The position numbers and the translations under genes were made by a program. 30,537 nucleotides of DNA from Clostridiales bacterium (GTDB lineage Bacteria; Bacillota; Clostridia; Lachnospirales; Lachnospiraceae): positions 1 to 30,537 of the forward strand of contig JAHZAT010000054.1 of assembly GCA_019423795.1 (NCBI GenBank). The letters run 5' to 3'. Within the stretch, counting starts at the first letter, position 1, and each line of letters opens with the position of its first letter. Positions 7,588-15,601 of this stretch are shown here, piece by piece. Below the pieces are notes generated by a model. The model did not search any database. It had not been told where the DNA came from and saw only the letters and a program-made list of their open reading frames with translations.

Positions 7588-8226
7588 TCATCTCCTATTT
7601 TCATACACCAGAAAAACATTGTCTGAAATTTTTTTCCTCTTTATAGTATATCCTATTTCTATATTACCTCTCGTAATTCCTATACACTCTTTGTTTTTAT
7701 ATCTATCTAATTGTGTAGTTTCAAATCTAAATGAAAACACTTCATATCCCAAAATTGTTAATACTGGGTTTTGATAATATAAATTTGTTTTCCACATTAA
7801 TGCAAATAACATAGTAATTAATATTATAAATACAATAATTCCTCTTATTGTATTTAAATCATCCATAGCCATTGGAAGAACATATGTCATAAAAAATGTT
7901 ACTCCAGAATCTGAAAGTTTTTCAATATTTATAAGTGACTCTCCTTCACTAACAAATTCCGCTCTTTGCGAAACTGTAAATTTTTTTATACCATAAATCG
8001 AATATATTACCCATAACAAACAAAAAATCTCTAATAAAAATGTTATAAATAATGGATGTGTTATTGCTTTTATAAACGTTTCTTTGGGACTGCAAATACA
8101 GTTAATACAAAACATTTTAAGCAATTTAAATATTGCTAAATCAAAATACTTAATAAACAATATTAAAAATAACGGTGCAAATGATTGCATAATCAATGTC
8201 CTTTTTAATGACAAATTATCATTCAT
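7588..8226 (-). CDS. kwaA: Kiwa membrane protein KwaA-like
   Basis: A small membrane protein with four hydrophobic segments near residues 14-31, 61-82, 111-125 and 131-149 (numbered from the ATG at 8235), then a soluble C-terminal tail of about 65 residues. This matches KwaA, a roughly 200-residue four-helix protein whose proposed role is sensing phage attack at the membrane and engaging KwaB. A short loop between the first two helices holds CINCIC. An AAAGGGG site fits the fourth codon ATG (10 bases) better than the first (1 base), so I start at 8226. It lies about 75 bases after the retron reverse transcriptase and 9 bases before kwaB. Confidence 0.66.
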   Translation of the reverse strand: MNDNLSLKRTLIMQSFAPLFLILFIKYFDLAIFKLLKMFCINCICSPKETFIKAITHPLFITFLLEIFCLLWVIYSIYGIKKFTVSQRAEFVSEGESLINIEKLSDSGVTFFMTYVLPMAMDDLNTIRGIIVFIILITMLFALMWKTNLYYQNPVLTILGYEVFSFRFETTQLDRYKNKECIGITRGNIEIGYTIKRKKISDNVFLVYENRR

Positions 8227-8300
8227 AAACATCATACCCCTTTCAATTACAATTATTTATGTTACACTTATTATTTCTAATATTGACTTATAAAAATATT

Positions 8301-9296
8301 TTAGTACCCCCACCTAATTTGATCTAATTGTTGTAAAAATATTTTTCCTAATTCTGGTTCAACCATTGCAACATAATATGCCTTTCCATATAAATATTCC
8401 TTAAATCCTATCCGTTCACAATTCCTCGTATATTCCAAATGCTGCTGAACCCCAAAGCGTTGACAATAATATATTTCTTGTTTCAGTTTTCTTTTAAATT
8501 TTTTAGGTATCTTCACTTCATCTTCTTTTACAATTAATCCTGTCACAATTTTTCTATGAGGATCTTGATAATAGCAGGTTTTCTTTTCGTTTATCTGAAA
8601 CGAATATTTATTAACAATATTATACAAATCTTGCAATAAACAGAAAATATCCACATTGCTTGAAAATGACATGTCATCTGCATAACGAGTATATGTCATT
8701 TTTCTATATTTAGAAAATTTATCCAATTCATCATCCATTTCCTTCAAAATCAAGTTAGACATATATGGGCTCGTTGGAGCTCCTTGCGGTAATCGATTTT
8801 CAAAACAACAAATTTCTGCAAGTGCTTCTGCTGCGCTATTCTCATATCCCATTTTTAAAAATTCCTTTACAACCATATTTTGTGTAATAGATGGAAAAAA
8901 ATCTTTAATGTCTATATTTAAAATATTTTTATGCCCAATATGTTTTTTTGCATTTGTTAAAATAGATCTATTTCTAACAAATCCATGACAATTATTACTA
9001 ACTTTATTTTTCTCTAAAATTTCTGAAAGAATCCATTGTTGTCTTAATTTAATTGGTTGACTAGGTGCAGTAATTTTTCTTTTTTTATTCTTTCCAGAAA
9101 TTTCAAATACATGATAACATTCTAGAATTATACTACCTAATCTTAAAATTTCATTTACATGATTTCTATCAAAGATTACTGGAAGTTTTTTATCCAATAA
9201 ATTTGTAGAATATTCTATACATATATTTATATACTCTTGAGAATATTCTCCTTCCATCGCACCTTTTAATCGTTCTATATATTTATATTCATTCAT
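8301..9296 (-). CDS. Retron reverse transcriptase
   Basis: This enzyme copies part of the adjacent msr-msd RNA into branched single-stranded DNA (msDNA). Numbered from the TTG at 9302, retron hallmarks are in order: NAKKH (117-121, the NAxxH X motif), NIDIKDFFPSI (motif with catalytic Asp), LPQGAPTSPYMSN (171-183), YTRYADD (204-210, catalytic Asp pair), and VTG (253-255, the Y-region motif that helps recognise the cognate RNA). Length of about 331 residues is typical. GGAG lies 7 bases before the ATG at 9296; the TTG two codons earlier is too close to it. It lies only 14 bases after the a2 repeat of the RNA. The upstream PRTase and winged-helix genes indicate a three-part toxin-like retron. 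Confidence 0.93.
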   Translation of the reverse strand: MNEYKYIERLKGAMEGEYSQEYINICIEYSTNLLDKKLPVIFDRNHVNEILRLGSIILECYHVFEISGKNKKRKITAPSQPIKLRQQWILSEILEKNKVSNNCHGFVRNRSILTNAKKHIGHKNILNIDIKDFFPSITQNMVVKEFLKMGYENSAAEALAEICCFENRLPQGAPTSPYMSNLILKEMDDELDKFSKYRKMTYTRYADDMSFSSNVDIFCLLQDLYNIVNKYSFQINEKKTCYYQDPHRKIVTGLIVKEDEVKIPKKFKRKLKQEIYYCQRFGVQQHLEYTRNCERIGFKEYLYGKAYYVAMVEPELGKIFLQQLDQIRWGY

Positions 9297-9310
9297 ATAC
9301 AAACTCCAAA

Positions 9311-9457
9311 AAGAGTAATTGTAGAATAAAAAGTCACTAATTCTATCGGATAAGATATTTTACGAAAGAAATGCAACGCATGAATGAGTAACATATCTTA
9401 TCCAAAAGTTAGTTGCCTTAATCTAGGAGGCGACTTCACCCCAATTCAATTACTCTT
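9311..9457 (-). ncRNA. Retron msr-msd RNA
   Basis: On the minus strand AAGAGTAATTG (9457-9447, a1) and CAATTACTCTT (9321-9311, a2) are perfect complements 147 bases apart end to end, the outer stem typical of retron RNAs. Inside, the msr part contains a hairpin GGGGTG-AAGT-CGCCTC (9442 to about 9427). The msd part is a long hairpin with perfect 11-bp arms GGATAAGATAT (9403-9393) and ATATCTTATCC (9358-9348), carrying a small inner ATGC-GTT-GCAT stem. The RNA lies directly before the RT gene. The exact branching G and cDNA end cannot be fixed from sequence alone. Confidence 0.88.
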
Positions 9458-9464
9458 AAATTTA

Positions 9465-9761
9465 TTATAACATATTCTTAGGAATATACAAATAATCCCA
9501 AGTAAAATTTTTATCTGTATTTCCTCGTTCCTTATCACTACAAAATGACCACTCATTCCACATAGGAAATACAAATTTTTTCCCTTTTTCACTTATTTTA
9601 TATTTATGATCTTTCATATATACAAACCCTTCTTCTATAAGAGAATACACTATATCAACAATCTGAGTTTCTGTTAATCGCATCTCCTCTGTTAACATAT
9701 CCAAATCTAATCTTTTATATTTGTCAATATATGTCATCAAAAGTCGTTTATATATTTCCAT
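9465..9761 (-). CDS. Small winged-helix protein of the retron
   Basis: A 98-residue protein starting MEIYKRLL. Residues 10-70 read as a winged helix: LDLDMLTEEMRLTETQIVDIVYSLIEEGFVYM has the helix-turn-helix spacing, and HKYKISEKGKKF gives the wing. I chose the ATG at 9761 because AGGAAAGGA lies 10 bases upstream; a start at 9788 lacks a site. The start lies inside the last codons of the PRTase gene (14-base overlap), so the two are translationally coupled. It ends 7 bases before the a1 repeat of the retron RNA. In the retron class with PRTase plus winged helix this protein is thought to belong to the effector complex. It could instead regulate the operon. Confidence 0.72.
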   Translation of the reverse strand: MEIYKRLLMTYIDKYKRLDLDMLTEEMRLTETQIVDIVYSLIEEGFVYMKDHKYKISEKGKKFVFPMWNEWSFCSDKERGNTDKNFTWDYLYIPKNML

Positions 9762-10779
9762 TATCAATACATCCTTTCCTATAAGCATTCATTCTATTTT
9801 TCCTCTTCCTCTCTTGTAAAGATTTTAATGTGATTCTTTTATACTTGTCCCGAGGAAATACAGGAATATTATCTTTTTCACATTTCCAAAAAGAACATAA
9901 TGTATTATTTGGTGTATTATAATAAAATGAAAGTAATAATTTACACCCTCGAAAACCCATTACATAACTTTTATCTCCATCCATTCCAATTTCTTTCTCG
10001 TAGCGTTCTACTATATCCTCTATTTTTTTTACTTCGTCATAATTGAAAATATGATTACCTTTCATACAATTATCTATATAATTATTATTATCAAATATTT
10101 CTATTTCTAAATTATATTCTTTTTTTATCTTATTTTTAATAAAACGAATTGCACTACGAGTCATAAAAACGCCTGTTACTCCCCAAATATATTCATGAAT
10201 TTTAAAATTTATTTTGATAGCTTTTTGTATAAATTGTTGAATTGTTTTTTTTAAAGAAAATCCTGTTCCTAATATATCATCTATAAAAATAATTGCTTTT
10301 ATATCTTTTAAGCTATTCATGTCTAATTTTTCAACATCTGATACTATTTGACCTTTATCCATTCCCCATTCCTGGTTCGCAATTAATAAGTTTTCCCTTA
10401 ATGAATCACCGCCGCTTGCTCTTCCTGTTGGACTTGATATTGTAACAAAAAGTATATTTTCTTTATTTATTCCTCTTTCATTCAAATTGTTATACATCGA
10501 TTCACACAATTGCCAAATTTTATATTCAAATTCTCTTTGAGATATATAAATATAATTTTTAAATAATTTTATAAAATATTGTTTATCATCTTCTTCAAAT
10601 CTTTCAATCCAACATGCCAATTTTTCTTGTAAATCAACAATTTTTGAATCGAAAATTTTCCCTTCTTTATATGCTATATCTCGACTTGCTGCATAATTTT
10701 TTTCTGTAATATTATTCATTTCATAAAATTTTTCCACAGCATCATCAATTTTTGCTTCCATATTCTTCATCCCATACAT
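9748..10779 (-). CDS. Retron-associated PRTase-like effector
   Basis: A 343-residue protein with a phosphoribosyltransferase-type motif IIFIDDILGTGFS at residues 163-175, equivalent to the PRPP-binding loop (hydrophobic strand, two Asp, then TG). About 50 residues earlier SSPTGRASGG (115-124) is a second conserved-looking loop. A helical N-terminal region of about 100 residues precedes the fold, and the C-terminal 100 residues are unassigned. PRTase-like proteins with a winged-helix partner mark one described retron class (type III, from memory). The protein is presumably held inactive by the RT-msDNA complex and released on infection. That is inference; no substrate is known from the sequence. 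No clear ribosome site precedes the first ATG, so a later Met (codon 4 or 7) is possible. It begins 32 bases after the NUDIX gene. Confidence 0.75.
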   Translation of the reverse strand: MYGMKNMEAKIDDAVEKFYEMNNITEKNYAASRDIAYKEGKIFDSKIVDLQEKLACWIERFEEDDKQYFIKLFKNYIYISQREFEYKIWQLCESMYNNLNERGINKENILFVTISSPTGRASGGDSLRENLLIANQEWGMDKGQIVSDVEKLDMNSLKDIKAIIFIDDILGTGFSLKKTIQQFIQKAIKINFKIHEYIWGVTGVFMTRSAIRFIKNKIKKEYNLEIEIFDNNNYIDNCMKGNHIFNYDEVKKIEDIVERYEKEIGMDGDKSYVMGFRGCKLLLSFYYNTPNNTLCSFWKCEKDNIPVFPRDKYKRITLKSLQERKRKNRMNAYRKGCIDNGNI

Positions 10780-10811
10780 ATTTTTATTTTATAAAAACAA
10801 ATTAATAATAT

Positions 10812-11216
10812 CTAATATTTTAAATCGACTTTACAATTTCCTTGAATTATATCAACCAATATAATATCTGCTGGTAACCATTCAATTGATCTTAATTTAT
10901 CCTTTGTTAACCATCGAGCCGCCTCATGCTCTTTCAATACCAAATTTCCACTAACTACAGAACACCAATAACACCCCATAGACAAATGAAACTCCGAATA
11001 ATCATACTCTATCGTATCAATCAATTCTCCAACTTCAATCTCTGTATCCAATTCCTCCATAATCTCTCTCTTCAAAGCTTCCTGTGGAGTTTCCCCTTCT
11101 TCAATCTTTCCCCCAGGAAATTCCCATCCACCTTTTAGATCACCATATCCTCTCTGTGTCGCAAATATCTTATCTCCGTCTCTTATAACTGCTGCCACTA
11201 CCTTTATCGTCTTCAT
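10812..11216 (-). CDS. NUDIX hydrolase, MutT-like
   Basis: A short NUDIX protein of about 134 residues. Residues 36-66 (numbered from the ATG at 11234) hold the NUDIX box: GGWEFPGGKIEEGETP, then REIMEEL with the metal-binding Glu residues. WEFPGGK is typical of MutT-like (deoxy)nucleoside triphosphate pyrophosphohydrolases. I start at the seventh codon ATG (11216), where an AGGA lies 8 bases upstream. It begins about 30 bases after the helicase stop and ends 32 bases before the PRTase gene, inside a run of co-oriented defence genes. A plain oxidised-nucleotide sanitiser is possible. In this setting a role in signal or nucleotide turnover linked to the helicase is an alternative inference. Confidence 0.85.
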   Translation of the reverse strand: MKTIKVVAAVIRDGDKIFATQRGYGDLKGGWEFPGGKIEEGETPQEALKREIMEELDTEIEVGELIDTIEYDYSEFHLSMGCYWCSVVSGNLVLKEHEAARWLTKDKLRSIEWLPADIILVDIIQGNCKVDLKY

Positions 11217-11248
11217 ATCATTCTTCCTTTTCATTTTCTACTCGTAAT

Positions 11249-14224
11249 CTAATCTATATTACTCTCTAAATACTGCAATAAATCATCTCGAACTGCATGT
11301 CTCATTTTTACTCTAAACTTCGCAATATCTCGTTCTTTTCCTTTATTATCTAATTTTTTTGCAGGCTTAACTTCTACAATATCGAACTGTCCCATATAAT
11401 AAAATGTCGTTTCTGCATCGCTTTTCTTAACCATCAAATGTTTTCTATAAGCTTTCATCACATCTTGCGTATAAGAACTATCAATACCTCTTCCAATCTG
11501 AGTATCCCAACAGAATATTTGATTGTCTTCAAACATATCTGCATAATCAGGTTTTCCATCGATATATTCTTTACCATCGTCTTCTGTTTTTTCTTTATGA
11601 TATGTAACAAAAATAAAAACATCATCATTAATCTTTTTCATTCCATACATCGTAGAAGATAAATCTTTACCACAATCCATCAGGAAACTAACATCTCTTC
11701 TTGAATATTTCTCATATAAAACAAATAGGACATCTTGATTGTTGTTCTGTATATATTTATCTTTATATCGTTGTAAACCTACAGAAATAATATCCTTTAA
11801 TTCTTTATGGAATTCCTTTTCATTTAATTTCTGTGCAAAACCTTCTGCGCGTTGTATACTTTTATTTTCGCTAGCCTTTAAAATATCAATCTGTGCATAT
11901 TTTTGATATTCTGTCTCATTACTAACAAAATGACCTTCTAAAACATTAAGAGTACTCTGAATACCATCCATATTCAAAAGATACCCAAATTCTGCTGAAA
12001 CTTCTCCCTGTAATTTTTCTATAGAAACTTCTTCGTGATTCAACATCAGTTTCAACAATTCTAGTTCCTGCGGGCGTACTCCACTTAAAACTGTTTTTGA
12101 TAAGTATTCCAATATTAATAATTCTTCATCTGAAACTTCTTCTACTTTTTGATCTTTCTCTAAAGATTTCAACATTGCATAATAAGTCTTATATTCTCGA
12201 ATAATAATCAATGGATCAATTTCTTCATTTTCATAAAAGTCAATTAATCTTGGAATTCTACCTAATCTATTCTTCAAAGAAATATAACTTTCCTTTATAA
12301 ATGCCTTCATACCTTTCATTTTATCAACAGCATTAAAAATCCGTTCTTTAGATATTTCATCAAAATGAATTGTAGATGCTCCCGGAATCAGACTATTTCC
12401 ACTGACTACATATTTTCTTACATTATCTTTGTTATAACTACGATCCCCAGACAAAGCAATCGGTATCATAAAATTATTCTTATAATTTCCAATAAAATCA
12501 AGTATCACTACATATTCTTTATCTTCTGCTTTTCGAAGTCCACGTCCTAATTGTTGAATAAATACAATCGGTGATTGTGTTGGTCTTAGCATAATTACCT
12601 GATTAATCTCTGGTACATCGACACCTTCACTAAAAATATCTACAGATAAAATATAATCTAACTCATTGATATCATCATTAACCAAACGTTCAATCGCATC
12701 TCTTCGAACATCTTCTGAATCTGCGCCACTTAATGCTAATGTACGCCAACCATGCTCATTGAACTTCTTTGATAATTCATTTGCTTCTTCAATTCTACTG
12801 CAAAAGATCAGACCTTTTACTCGATTACCACTGTACCCATAATATTCTGCTTGCTCCATCACATATTTTACACGGTCATCTGAAGTTAAACGTCTAAAAT
12901 TCTCTAGTTTTTGCTCTTTTGTCATTTTCTTATCATTGACTATCGTATCATCAATAATTTCTAAATCTGTAATTCCAAAATAATGAAATGGACATAATAA
13001 ATCTTCTTCCATTGCTTTTTGCAATCGAATCTCGTATGCAATGTTATGATCGAAGATCTCATAAATATTACGACCTTCTATATGATCATCTCTTTTATCA
13101 GGTGTTGCTGTCATTCCCAGTGTAAATTGTGGAGTAAAGTAATCCATAACCTTTTTATAGCTATCTGCTGAGGTATGATGAGCTTCATCATAGATACAAC
13201 ATTCAAAATGATCTCTTGCAAATCTTTCTAAATTTTCTTTTTTAGATAATGTCTGTACTGTTGCAAAAATAAAATCTGCATCATAATCATGATATTTACC
13301 AGTAATCAATCCCATTTTAACAGATGGTCCAAAAACTTTTTGATATGATTTTAATGCTTGTTCTGCGATTTGCTTTCTATGTACTAAGAATAAAACCTTC
13401 TGATATCCTAGCTCTCGAACAGCAAATGCCGATGCATAAGTCTTTCCAGTTCCTGTACTGGATAATAGCAAAGCCTTTTCTATTCCTTCTGATCTCATCT
13501 CCATAAGATTATTGATAAAAGCTAACTGCATCTTATTTGGTTTTAATTTATAGCTTTCAAAATCTACAATTTGTTCTTTTGCTGCTTGTCTTTGTTGCTT
13601 TTTGATGATTTGATTTTGTAAATATCGCTCTTTATAATCATCAATGAATTCTTCATAATATTGACTATTTGGTGACATCCATAAATTCTTGAATTCATTT
13701 AAAATTTCTTGTGCAACTTCTCCTTGTTCTGTAGAAACAATCTTTGTATTCCATTCTCTATTTTCTGTAATCGCTTTTGATGTCATATTAGAACTTCCGA
13801 TAATGATTCGATATAATTCATCTTCACGGAATATATATCCTTTTGTATGAAATCCTCCAACCTCAGAATTTGTTCGAAACATTTTTAATTCAATATTTTT
13901 CAACTGAGCCAATCGATCTAATGCTTTGGGTTGACTAAATGTTAAATAGTCTGTTGTGAGAATTTTCCCTGGAACTCCTTTTTGTTCTAATTCTCTTAAA
14001 ATCATAGATAGCGATTCAAATCCACTATCAGTGATAAATGCTACACTGATAAAGAATTCATCACATCGTTTTAATTCTTGTTCCAAAGAAACAAGAACTT
14101 TCTTTCCTTGTTTATGGTCGTTGTAAACAAATTCTGGTCTATAAGCTAAACTTGAATTATTGGATTGATCTATAAATGCGGTTGTCAAACCTGATATTAA
14201 TTCTCCAGCTTTTTGATCTTTCAT
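11249..14224 (-). CDS. PLD-nuclease / SF2 helicase with DUF3427-type C-terminus
   Basis: A 991-residue multidomain protein. Residues 40-185 form a phospholipase-D-like nuclease domain with HTK (126-128) and GSSN (143-146), one HKD-type half site. Residues 230-640 form a superfamily 2 helicase: Walker A STGTGKT (256-262), DEAH (346-349), motif III TAT (372-374) and motif VI QLGRGLR near 580. The final 300 residues correspond to the DUF3427 region of such proteins, including YEKYSRRDVSFLMD and a late GQFDIVEVKP. AAGGAGG sits 4 bases before the ATG. It follows a zinc-ribbon gene by 40 bases and precedes NUDIX by about 32. Such helicases with DUF3427 recur in defence neighbourhoods and may unwind or restrict foreign DNA; that is inference here. 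Confidence 0.88.
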   Translation of the reverse strand: MKDQKAGELISGLTTAFIDQSNNSSLAYRPEFVYNDHKQGKKVLVSLEQELKRCDEFFISVAFITDSGFESLSMILRELEQKGVPGKILTTDYLTFSQPKALDRLAQLKNIELKMFRTNSEVGGFHTKGYIFREDELYRIIIGSSNMTSKAITENREWNTKIVSTEQGEVAQEILNEFKNLWMSPNSQYYEEFIDDYKERYLQNQIIKKQQRQAAKEQIVDFESYKLKPNKMQLAFINNLMEMRSEGIEKALLLSSTGTGKTYASAFAVRELGYQKVLFLVHRKQIAEQALKSYQKVFGPSVKMGLITGKYHDYDADFIFATVQTLSKKENLERFARDHFECCIYDEAHHTSADSYKKVMDYFTPQFTLGMTATPDKRDDHIEGRNIYEIFDHNIAYEIRLQKAMEEDLLCPFHYFGITDLEIIDDTIVNDKKMTKEQKLENFRRLTSDDRVKYVMEQAEYYGYSGNRVKGLIFCSRIEEANELSKKFNEHGWRTLALSGADSEDVRRDAIERLVNDDINELDYILSVDIFSEGVDVPEINQVIMLRPTQSPIVFIQQLGRGLRKAEDKEYVVILDFIGNYKNNFMIPIALSGDRSYNKDNVRKYVVSGNSLIPGASTIHFDEISKERIFNAVDKMKGMKAFIKESYISLKNRLGRIPRLIDFYENEEIDPLIIIREYKTYYAMLKSLEKDQKVEEVSDEELLILEYLSKTVLSGVRPQELELLKLMLNHEEVSIEKLQGEVSAEFGYLLNMDGIQSTLNVLEGHFVSNETEYQKYAQIDILKASENKSIQRAEGFAQKLNEKEFHKELKDIISVGLQRYKDKYIQNNNQDVLFVLYEKYSRRDVSFLMDCGKDLSSTMYGMKKINDDVFIFVTYHKEKTEDDGKEYIDGKPDYADMFEDNQIFCWDTQIGRGIDSSYTQDVMKAYRKHLMVKKSDAETTFYYMGQFDIVEVKPAKKLDNKGKERDIAKFRVKMRHAVRDDLLQYLESNID

Positions 14225-14264
14225 AGCTCCTCCTTGCCCTTGCCATTTTCATAATTTACAATCC

Positions 14265-15275
14265 CTATACGTCTTTAAATATATATTTTTTATATGATTT
14301 AGAATAAATTCTATTCATTGTATTTAGAATATTTTGTTTTTGATTTTTGTCTATAAACTGTTTACCACAATGTGGGCAAACAGCTATCGTATCCTTGTAA
14401 TTCCCGAAATTAATAAATTCATATCTGTACCGTGCTCCATCTTCAGGACAAATGTTGCTTATTTTTTCTACAACATAAAGTATATCTTTATTATTTTCTG
14501 ATACTGTGTCCCTGTTTATTAATTTATTTTGTATTACACAAACTTTATCATACATGATATCTATATAATCTTTATTCTTTTTATAATCATTCTTACCAAT
14601 GTATGTTATATCACAATGTCGACATATTTTTAGTTCTATTTTTTTATTTTCATCTATTTCATTAATCAATGTTTTTTTACAAAATAAGCACTTATTAGAA
14701 TATGGATAAACTTTTTTGCTATCATTTAAATTTTTCTTTTCACAAATTCTTTTATCTTTTCTTCTATCTAAAACTAACAAATCATCGAAATTTTTTTCAA
14801 TTCTATTAGTTTCTATATGCAATCCATCATCTCTTGCTTTTGTATCTGTATACAATATAAAATGATGTTTTTTATATTTAAAGCCTATAGTAATCGCTTG
14901 CTTCTTTTTTACCTTTTCAAATTCCTCATATTTTAAAATAACAATATCACTCTCGCGAAAATTTTCTGTATTAACACATAATAAACAAATTAATATTGGC
15001 ATTTTTTCTTTTAAATAACAATTTTTCAACTTTTCTTTATCATCTTTTGAAAATGTAAACTGGCAACTCCAGTAGTTCTTTCTAGTTCTCGAATTCATAC
15101 TTGCATATTTGAAAAAAAGAATATATTCGTGTTTTGAGGAATTTGTAATCATTTTATATATTTGTTTTGATTCTCCATCAGCTAATATAAGTGTTGGTAT
15201 CGCATCTGGATTTTTTTGTAATATCGTTGTTAATATTGCACCATAATAAAAATTAGCTTTTAAAACTCTTCCCAT
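14265..15275 (-). CDS. Zinc-ribbon protein of unknown function, first gene of the island operon
   Basis: I do not recognise the family. The protein is 336 residues from the ATG at 15275, chosen because GGGGAG lies 8 bases upstream; the ATG at 15302 has no such site. Seen, in numbering from that upstream ATG: a mixed strand-helix N-terminal domain (about 10-180), a basic linker, then Cys pairs at CLFC (205-208) and CRHC (227-230), and further on CPEDG (about 286) and CPHC (about 310). These would form one or two zinc ribbons, perhaps for nucleic-acid binding. It is very Lys-, Ile- and Asn-rich. It starts the co-oriented run leading into the PLD-helicase 40 bases away, so a partner role with the helicase is the likeliest inference. 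Confidence 0.6.
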   Translation of the reverse strand: MGRVLKANFYYGAILTTILQKNPDAIPTLILADGESKQIYKMITNSSKHEYILFFKYASMNSRTRKNYWSCQFTFSKDDKEKLKNCYLKEKMPILICLLCVNTENFRESDIVILKYEEFEKVKKKQAITIGFKYKKHHFILYTDTKARDDGLHIETNRIEKNFDDLLVLDRRKDKRICEKKNLNDSKKVYPYSNKCLFCKKTLINEIDENKKIELKICRHCDITYIGKNDYKKNKDYIDIMYDKVCVIQNKLINRDTVSENNKDILYVVEKISNICPEDGARYRYEFINFGNYKDTIAVCPHCGKQFIDKNQKQNILNTMNRIYSKSYKKYIFKDV

Positions 15276-15309
15276 ATTTATTATCTCCCCATTTAATATC
15301 ATTATCTAC

Positions 15310-15338
15310 AGTATATCATACAATTTATACACTTGTCG
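15310..15338 (-). promoter_or_regulatory. Candidate promoter of the defence-island operon
   Basis: On the minus strand TATACT (15315-15310) is preceded by TG one base upstream, giving an extended -10 (TGATATACT). The -35 at 17 bases, CGACAA, is poor. It lies about 35 bases before the zinc-ribbon ATG at 15275. Confidence 0.5.
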
Positions 15339-15341
15339 TCT

Positions 15342-15367
15342 ATCTTATTTCCACATCTTATTTCCAC
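15342..15367 (-). repeat. Perfect 13-bp tandem repeat upstream of the island promoter
   Basis: GTGGAAATAAGAT occurs twice head to tail with no spacer on the minus strand (15367-15355 and 15354-15342). It ends 3 bases before the presumed -35, a usual place for an activator or repressor that binds direct repeats. Confidence 0.6.
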
Positions 15368-15511
15368 TCAAATCATCTCATCAATAATATGGTGAAGTCT
15401 ATTTAATGATCTATTAAGGCTAGTACCCATAGCTTACATTTGTACAAGTTCATATCTAAGTGAATTTTTATTTCTTCACTAGCTTTTTATGTTTACAATA
15501 TTTTTAATAAT

Positions 15512-15552
15512 AAAAAGGACACACACCCTCAAAACAAGGATATATGCCCTTT
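15512..15552 (-). terminator. Intrinsic terminator of rpsB-tsf
   Basis: On the minus strand AAAGGGCATATATCC (15552-15538) pairs with GGTGTGTGTCCTTT (15527-15514) with one bulge and several G-U pairs, then TTTTTATTATT. It begins 49 bases after the tsf stop and separates the operon from the island. Confidence 0.85.
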
Positions 15553-15601
15553 AATACTCACTAAAAAAATATCAAATTAACTCTAACAAAGAATCAATCA
15601 A

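Noticed and set aside
9348..9403. Intrinsic terminator reading of the retron msd hairpin
   Set aside because: No T-run follows, and its position inside the a1/a2 repeats before an RT gene explains it as msd.
11249..14224. Mokosh system call for the PLD-helicase
   Set aside because: Mokosh uses a different helicase type; here the SF2 core with a DUF3427-like end and separate NUDIX gene does not fit.
15403..15453. 16-codon minus-strand ORF ending WVLALIDH, echoing VLALID in the 35-aa gene
   Set aside because: No ribosome site or promoter, and the shared six residues are within chance for such short peptides.
1..15552. CRISPR array in the defence island
   Set aside because: No regularly spaced direct repeats with unique spacers were seen; the only tandem repeat is a single 13-bp pair at 15342-15367.
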